Below are positions 57,246 through 64,000 of a stretch of DNA of 64,000 nt, piece by piece; the stretch's first letter is position 1; every line of letters begins with the position of its first letter. Both the position numbers and the translations under genes were made by a program. The notes under the pieces are model-generated. The model was not told where the DNA came from. It saw only the letters and a list, made by a program, of their open reading frames with translations, and did no database searches. The DNA comes from Sipunculus nudus (Eukaryota; Annelida; Sipuncula; Golfingiida; Sipunculidae), in NCBI GenBank assembly GCA_026874595.1, contig CM049307.1, positions 75,244,643 through 75,308,642 on the forward strand, written 5' to 3'.

Positions 57246-57642
57246 CAGACATGAACTTAATTATAAATGAGCCGACCATCGGAACAAATGAATTGGTGGG
57301 TGTGTGTGTGTGTACTCCTAAAGAAACAAAATCAAATTTACATATACAAATTCAGCTGATACATTATGTAAAAATCTTTTGGTAGATGAAAAACAGATAA
57401 TGGGTTGCCTTGCCAAGTAATCAATTGGCAGATTTTCATCTACATCTTGGTTACTAACCCATTTCGGCCATTTGGCAATAGAAATTTTACGACAGCGTAC
57501 TTATTGTCAGAGTGCCGTTACATCCTTCACCGAGAACCACACTGTAAGGAACTAATATATATAGGATGCAAATATGCAAAAATAAAATGTGCAAAAAATG
57601 GCCGATATAAGCACGCTGTCACTTAACATAAACCGTAAGTTT
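57246..57642. other. No gene seen
   Basis: Contains a short (GT)n run at 57298-57313 and otherwise unremarkable AT-rich sequence. Confidence 0.5.
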
Positions 57643-60600
57643 TTTAGCTCAGCTGACTGAAAGTCATCTGAGCTATAGCGATCACTCTTTGTCCGTCGTC
57701 CGTCTGTCCGTCTGTCCGTCTGTCCGTCCGTTAACCAGGCACAAATCGTAACCGCTGGACCTAGAACCTTGTAACTTGGGATTCTGAGAGGTCAATAAAA
57801 AATCTCCTTGGAAACCAGAAATTAGGTCTCTGTTACCCATATCCTTCGAGCTATGTGGCCCCAAAATACCCCCCAGAAAAGTCAAAAATTTCATACAAAA
57901 ATTTCAATATCTCATTAACTACTTGACTGATGGTCATGATTTTTGGCATACATATTGATCATGAGATGTTACATCATTTCCTGCAGACTGGTGGCGCCAC
58001 CTGTATTTTTCGATTTTTTACGAATTTTTTTCTCTATTTTTGAGACCTTTAAAAATGTGAACATCTGTTAACAAGGCACAAATCATAAAGACTGGACTTA
58101 GAATCTTAATTCTTGACAGACTGAGAGGTCCATGAAAAATCTCCTTGGAAACCAGAAATTAGGTCTCTGTTACCCATATCCTACGAGCTATGGGGCCCCA
58201 AAGTACCCCCCAGAATAGTAAAAAATTTCATACAAAAACTTCAATATCTCAATAACTACATCACTGATGGTCTTCATTTTTGGCATACATATTGATCATG
58301 AGATGTTGGATCAGTTCCTGCAGACTGGTGGCGCCACCTGTACTGTTTGATTTTATACGATTTTTTCCTCTATTTTTGAGACCTTTGAGGATGCTGTCAT
58401 CTGTTAGTGTGGCACAAATCGTAACGACTGGACCTAGAATCTTCATTTTCGACACACTGAGAGACCTATGAAAAGTCTCCATGGAAACCAGAAATTAGGT
58501 CTCTGTTACCCATATCCTTCGAGCTATGGGGCCCAAAATTACCCCCCAGAATAGTCAAAAATTTCATACAAAAACTTCAATATCTCATTAACTACATCAC
58601 TGATGGTCATGATTTTCGACATACATATTGATCATGAGATGTTTCATCAGTTTGTGCAGACTGGTGGCGCCACCTGTATTTTTCAATGTTCACGAATTGT
58701 TTTCTCCATTTTTGAGACCTTTAAGGATGTAGTTATCTGTCAACAGGGTACAATTCGTAACGACTGGACCTAGAATCTTCGTTCTTGACACACAGGGAGA
58801 CCCATGATAAGTCTCCATGGAAACCTGAAATTTGGTCCCTGTTACCCATATCCTTTGAGCTATGGCACTCCAAAGTACAGCTCAGAATAATGGAAAATTT
58901 GATACAAAAGCTAAAGTATCTGAACAACTAATGCAGAGATAACCATAATTGTTTGCATGGATATTGATCATGGAGTGTTTCATAAGTTTCTGCAGACTGG
59001 TGGCACCACCTGTATTTGTTCGGTTTTTTTTACGAAATTTTTCTGTATTTTTGAGACCTTTAAAGATATGAACATCTGTTAACAGGGCACAAATTATAAA
59101 AACTGGACCAAGAATCTTCATTCTTGACACACAGGGAGACCCATGAAAAGTCTCCATGTAAACTTGAAATTAGGTCTCTGTTACCCATATTCTTTAAGCT
59201 GTATGGGTCCAAAATACCCCCCCCCCCCCCAGAATAATGGAAAATTTGATACAAAAACTGCAGTATTTCAATAACTACAACACTGATGGTCATGATTTTC
59301 GGCATACATATTGATCATGAGCTGTTCCATCAGTTTCTGCAGACTGGGTGTGCCACCTCTATTTTTTTTCAAATTTTTACGAATTTTTTTCTTTTTTTTT
59401 GAGACCTTTAAAGATGTGGTTATCTGTCAACAGGGTACAAATCGCAACAACTGGACCTAGAATCTTCATTCTTGTCATGCAAGGAGGCCCATGAAAGGTG
59501 CCTGTGGAAACTTGAAATTAGGTCTCTGTTACCCATATCCTTCAAGCTATAGGACTCCGAAGTATCCCTCAGAATAATGGACAATTTGATACAAAAACTG
59601 AAGTATCTGAACAACTAATGCAGAGATCACCATGATTTTTTGCATGGATATTGACCATTAAGTGTTTTTATTAGTTTCTGCAGACTGGTGGAGCCACCTG
59701 TATTTTTGTATCCGCCAAAACGAAGTTTTGCGGATACTATGTTTTTGACCGAGTTCCTCCGCCGCGGCGGCGTTCGTTTCCAGAGAGCTCCTCGGAGACT
59801 AATGGACGGATTTTTCCCAAACTTACACCTATTATCGGGTCACATGTGAACTGGTGCCTAACCAATTTGCATTGACCTCTGACCTTTCCTCTCTATCCAG
59901 TGTCCATTTGTGGGTCTGTTTCCACTCATAAACCCTCATATCTCGGGAACCGTTTGACCGATCAGGAAATAAAATTGATACAAATGTAGCCCTTGGATTG
60001 CTTTATAACATCTGTTCATCTGCCTTGGGTTAAAATCACTCATATCTCTGCAGTGAATTGACTAATTCACCTGAAATTCGTCATGTGTATACATCCAGGA
60101 TAGCTTTCTTGATTTTATGACAGGTGGCGCCACCTACGTTCACGTTCACGCTGATGACATCCAAGCTTATATCTCGGGAACCGTTTGACCGATCAGGAAA
60201 TAAAATTTATACAAATGTAGCCCTTTGATAGCTCTGTAACATACACAAAAAATGGTGGCGCCACCTGTAACAATGTTTGCACAGCGTCTGTCTGTTAGTC
60301 TGCCGTGGCCTTAAATTACTCATTTCTCTGTAGTGGTTCAACATAACTGCCTTAAATTTTGCAGGTTTATACATCGTGGACAGCTTTCTTGATTTTATGA
60401 CAGGTGGCGCCACCTACATTCTAGTTAACGCTGGACACATCCAAGCTCATATCTCAGGAACCATTTGACCGATTGGGCCAAAATTGTGCATGTGTTTAGA
60501 TCTCACATAGGTCTTTATCATACACAAAACTGGAGGGGTTACCTGCAAAGATTTTTGCACAGTGTTTGTCTGTTTGTCTGCCATGGGCAAAAATCGCTCA

Positions 60601-61012
60601 TATACATGTAGTGGTTTGACTTTTCTGCCTAAAATCTTGCAGGTGTATACAACTTGGACAGCTTTCTGGATTTGTGGTAGGTGGCACAACCTACATACAC
60701 ATTTAGGCTGCAGACATCCATGCTAATATGCAACATACCTCACTCTATTTCCCCCTGCCACCTAATCCATGCCTCACTATCCGATTTTGGCAGATACATG
60801 TAGTCACTTGTCGGTTACCCGTATTCTAGTTTTAAAAGTTTACACATTTTTCTCTATTTTTGAGATATATAAATACAGACTAAATCTTGGCCTGTTGGTT
60901 AATCTGTTTGATGCTTCAGTTGAATGGGTATATACTACCATTCTGATGATAAAATTTCCTTTTGCGAATCTCTTCCCAGTCAGCTGAGCGTCATGACCCA
61001 TGGGTCACTTGT
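57643..61012 (+). mobile_element. Helentron-like element, family D copy 2, containing nested family A copy 3
   Basis: Same architecture as copy 1: TTAGCTCAGCTGACT start, (CCGT/CTGT)n stretch, about six units of 335 bp, interruption by family A at the same position, then AGTCAGCTGAGCG, TGACCCATGGGTCA and CTTGTT. Palindromes at 57990, 58327 and 58663 are exact; later ones are variants. Confidence 0.8.
59708..60829 (+). mobile_element. Helentron-like element, family A copy 3, nested in family D
   Basis: It begins with an intact GTATCCGCC..GCGGATAC hairpin and ends GTATTCTAG. Both junctions with family D are the same as in copy 2. Palindromes at 60123, 60254 and 60403. Confidence 0.8.
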
Positions 61013-61549
61013 TTATGTATAAAAACACCTACCGTGTGAAGGAAAAATTTAGCTCAGCATTCCCTTAGTAAATCCCTCTGCATGTTTTTAATTCCTCAAC
61101 CCATGAATAAAAGCATGGCCCGCACGGGTTACTGTACAATATCCAACTTGAGATCACTCGTTACCAAAGAGACAGTTCGGTGTGAGAGCCCACGTGTATT
61201 CTTTTGTGTTAATTCCACATTCGAAGCCATATGTTAGGATTATCGGCTATTTACCACGATATTAATGCAACGGGGTGGATGGCCTTGCAGTACTTTCCCC
61301 ATTAGAGCTTGTATTACCTCTCAAGTCAGGCTTACCAGCGTATAAAAATGCCTACTGAGTCGCTTGTTCAAGGCTATGACTAAACCAGAACGATCTTCCT
61401 CGTCGACTGAGAACTCTATGGAAGTTTTACATGTGCTAGACCTGTTATTTCTTAATGGCTTGGATCAAGGCGGTTCTTTTTGACCCAAGTCAGTTTTTGT
61501 TTGCTTGATAATTTTATTGTTTGCAAAGAAAATGTGGAAGCAACCACAT
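61013..61549. other. No gene seen
   Basis: I find no supported coding region or repeat here. Confidence 0.5.
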
Positions 61550-61735
61550 ACTGATAATGTGTGAGGATGTGTACTGATAAAGTATGAGGATAAATGACAA
61601 TGAATAATGAAAACGTACGTGAATAATGTATACTGATAACGTATGTGGATAATGTATACTGATAACGTATGTGGATAATGTATACATTGATATGTGTTGA
61701 TAATGTATACTGATAGCGTATGTGGATAATGTATT
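61550..61735. repeat. Minisatellite of about 28 bp
   Basis: Imperfect copies of GATAATGTATACTGATAACG plus TATGTG are repeated about six times. Both long minus frames here are low-complexity shadows (TLSVYII-type repeats). Confidence 0.8.
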
Positions 61736-61739
61736 TTGG

Positions 61740-62490
61740 ATTGTATTCTGCACAAATAACACTGAATCACCTCTCAAACGTAAAAGTAACAGCCATCACG
61801 ACTACATGCAATGATTCATTTCAATGTAATGAATATAAACATAACCGGGTGATCCTGAATGTAATGTCAGATGAAGGACAAGGTAACTAGGAAGTTGTCT
61901 TCTTGGCAAGGCATCCCTTCGTCGTCTACGTGACACTACAGTTAGCCTTTATCTACAGCTTGGCCAGCAAATCAGAACGACCCTCCTGGTTGAAAGAGGC
62001 CTCCGTGTGAGGAAATGATGCTTGTGCTAGTTCTCATTGTTATGGCCAGACCATAGGAGGTTATGTTTTCACCCTTGTCTTTTTTGTTTAATTAATTATT
62101 TTTCTGGGTTTTTTTTATCAGGAGATATCTCTTATTTGTTATCGTATTGTCACCTGTCGGAATCTACGATTGTGTATCAATGCCGAAAGCAGGTTTGTTA
62201 CTTTGAATCAGTTTCTCCGTATCTTTATTTTGTGAACATTACAAAATGTTTAGGGGCTCCTTGAGCATCAACTAACACAGTTTCATATTATTAATAAAAT
62301 ATGCGATAATCAGGGTTTTTAATAAACTTTTGTCTTCTCCCTTGCTAATTAATTTACAAGTTATCTTTTCGTATATTATAGATTAGCCAGTTTCTATTAT
62401 TTTTAAGTACCATCTGTTGTTTTCGGGATGAAATTAAACTGGTCTTCAAGTTCAAAATAATGAACGGGTAGGAGAAGCTAGTATACTACA
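61740..62490. other. No gene seen
   Basis: AT-rich sequence with short frames only. Confidence 0.5.
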
Positions 62491-62509
62491 CACACACACC
62501 CTCACACAT

Positions 62510-62546
<37 letters not shown>
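62490..62546. repeat. (CA)n/(TA)n microsatellite
   Basis: ACACACACACACCCTCACACATACACACATATATAT-type dinucleotide tract, CA first and TA after. G-run (62797-62808) and C-run (62837-62851) lie further right. Confidence 0.9.
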
Positions 62547-62550
<4 letters not shown>

Positions 62551-63340
62551 AATATTATTGTCTTTGTGACACATTTCAAATACATCACAATTAAGCATAA
62601 GGTTATATAAATAAGGTATAATGTTCCAGTAAAGGTTAATTTAAACAAGGTTAAGACATATTTCATAGAAAACTCGGAAATCGTACCATTATATAATTCT
62701 ATTTATTAATATATTTCATTTACAGTATGTATAAATATCATTTGCTGAATAGCAGGGGGATAATTACATTGAATATCCCCCTTGCTGAAAGGTTTGGGGG
62801 GGGGGGGGTGTACATTTTGTTTTAAGCACGTGGGGACCCCCCCCCCCCCCCCAATAATCCACATGAATTCAACAATTAAGGACGTTCACCAAACTTTTGT
62901 AAATATCGTTTTGCAATTAGGGACCTTTCAATTTCCACCACATGCAACCAACTACCGCCAGTTGCATGGATTTGCTGTTTCTCAACATGGGCTCATGTAC
63001 GGTGTTTACTAACAGTTTGTAGATAAACAAATTCTGTATTTTCCACAGATACTCCTGGTAAATATCTGGCTTTGTATGAAGGATTATAAGGCAAAAAAAT
63101 AAAGGGTTTTGTTCTCATGCAGGCACCGCTCGCGTCAATTTTAACCCCCCGCATCAAACATTTTTATTTTGATTTTCATCTTTCAAAAAGATAAAATAAT
63201 ACAATTTTGATACGATTTTCTATGTTATGTAGTGCTTTTACCTGTTTAGTAAAAAAACTGTTAATTTCATGCTTTTCCCTGATCATATGAAATTTTTATC
63301 GAAACATACAAAAAAGGTAAACAAATAAAATACCGCCCGC

Positions 63341-63372
63341 CTGCAGTGATTTCTGAAAAAAAAGTGCCTGAG
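63341..63372. repeat. Short dispersed repeat, family K
   Basis: GCAGTGATTTCTGAAAAAAA plus AGTGCCTGA recurs at 37553-37590 in NPRL3 intron 9, with broader similarity around GATATGAA.TTTTTATC. Related sequence in the other orientation occurs near 28650. The element type is unknown. Confidence 0.5.
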
Positions 63373-63584
63373 AACCATACCTTTTTATTTTTTGGCCTAA
63401 CTTTTTATGCACGATGAGTCAACATCGGTGTCATGATGTACCAGGATGAGTTTAATATGTTGATATGTTATTTTGATGGTGTTTACATAACTTTAGTGTT
63501 CCAGAACACTTGATCATAATGCATTTATGGCATCACGCCACAGGAAAATCGTTGCATATAGGCCTACGTTGCCTATACTCACAG

Positions 63585-63641
63585 CTGCACAAGATCGGGC
63601 CAAGTCACTCCCGAGTCTCTCTAGAAGTTGCGCACCAGGCA
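63585..63641 (-). CDS. Weak candidate first exon
   Basis: On the minus strand an ATG in AAAATGCC context begins MPGAQLLERLGSDLARSCAA and meets a good donor (GCAGCT|GTGAGT) at 63584. No second exon was found to the left, which is mostly repeats, and I do not recognise the protein. It may be chance. Confidence 0.2.
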
Positions 63642-64000
63642 TTTTGAGAAGAGAATTTGAAACGCAGTTTTCTCTGTAAGTTAATGATTTCTTTTGATCA
63701 AATTGTTGTCCTGTTCGATATCGAAACATAAGGTTCAGCTGTGGAATTTTTTTTTTTTCATTTCCACCGTCCTTCACATGATATCGCATTATTATAACAT
63801 CGTATTTACGTTATACTTATATTTTCAACTGACAGGGTTCAGGGATGTGCTTCATTTCGCATTGCCGAATAAATTTGGACTCTTTGTTCATTTTATGAAA
63901 GAAAAACACCTGATTTGAAAAAAAAATGTTTTTCTTTGTTTTTTCTTCATGTAATTGCTACCTCTCATCAAAAGTACACTGGTCTAAATATCCCAGGATA

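Noticed and set aside
63838..63918. Plus-strand candidate last exon after CTGACAG at 63836 (frame with FRDVLHFALPNKF)
   Set aside because: There is no partner exon upstream, no recognised domain and only 27 codons; chance is likely.

Overview
The window is animal nuclear DNA. Its genes are split by GT-AG introns, intergenic space is large and AT-rich, and repeats dominate. The repeats (tRNA-derived SINEs, many Helitron/Helentron-type elements with long tandem units, TA-flanked MITEs, a CR1/L2-like LINE tail, a decayed Ty3/gypsy gag) and the gene content fit a lophotrochozoan, most likely a bivalve mollusc. The species assignment is inference from repeat style, not proven here.

Three protein-coding genes can be supported by reading exons across splice sites. 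(1) Minus strand, 7256 down to the left edge: a RING-finger/TRAF-type zinc-finger protein, probably an E3 ubiquitin ligase, six exons visible, 3' end outside the window. (2) Plus strand, 14450-17116: a two-exon ankyrin-repeat protein resembling the ANKRD63/ANKRD34 group. (3) Plus strand, 22242-49117: a complete 13-exon NPRL3 gene (550 codons), a subunit of the GATOR1 complex that restrains mTORC1 when amino acids are scarce. All 12 intron phases are consistent and the protein aligns with the family end to end. The three genes are not an operon and show no obvious shared pathway.

Layout: 1-7.3 kb RING gene with a MITE, a short reverse Helitron-like element and a 1.4 kb Helentron-like element in its introns; 7.3-14.4 kb intergenic with microsatellites, a long hairpin and a LINE relic; 14.4-17.1 kb ankyrin gene with a perfect-looking foldback element in its intron; 17.1-22.2 kb intergenic with a widely spaced inverted duplication flanking a 146-bp higher-order repeat array; 22.2-49.6 kb NPRL3, with introns packed with nested elements; 49.6-64 kb repeat-rich sequence with SINE, Helentron composites, a gag relic, minisatellites and no convincing gene.

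No new defence-like or enzymatic system was found. The most unusual structures are two minisatellites in NPRL3 (70-bp and 44-bp units) that each start inside the 3' end of an exon and contain that exon's 5' splice site in nearly every copy, giving two arrays of decoy donors in one gene. Next is a 12-bp palindrome, GGTGGCGCCACC, that recurs once or twice per tandem unit in several otherwise different Helentron-like families. Two copies of one composite element (family A nested at the same point in family D) show that the composite has multiplied as a unit.
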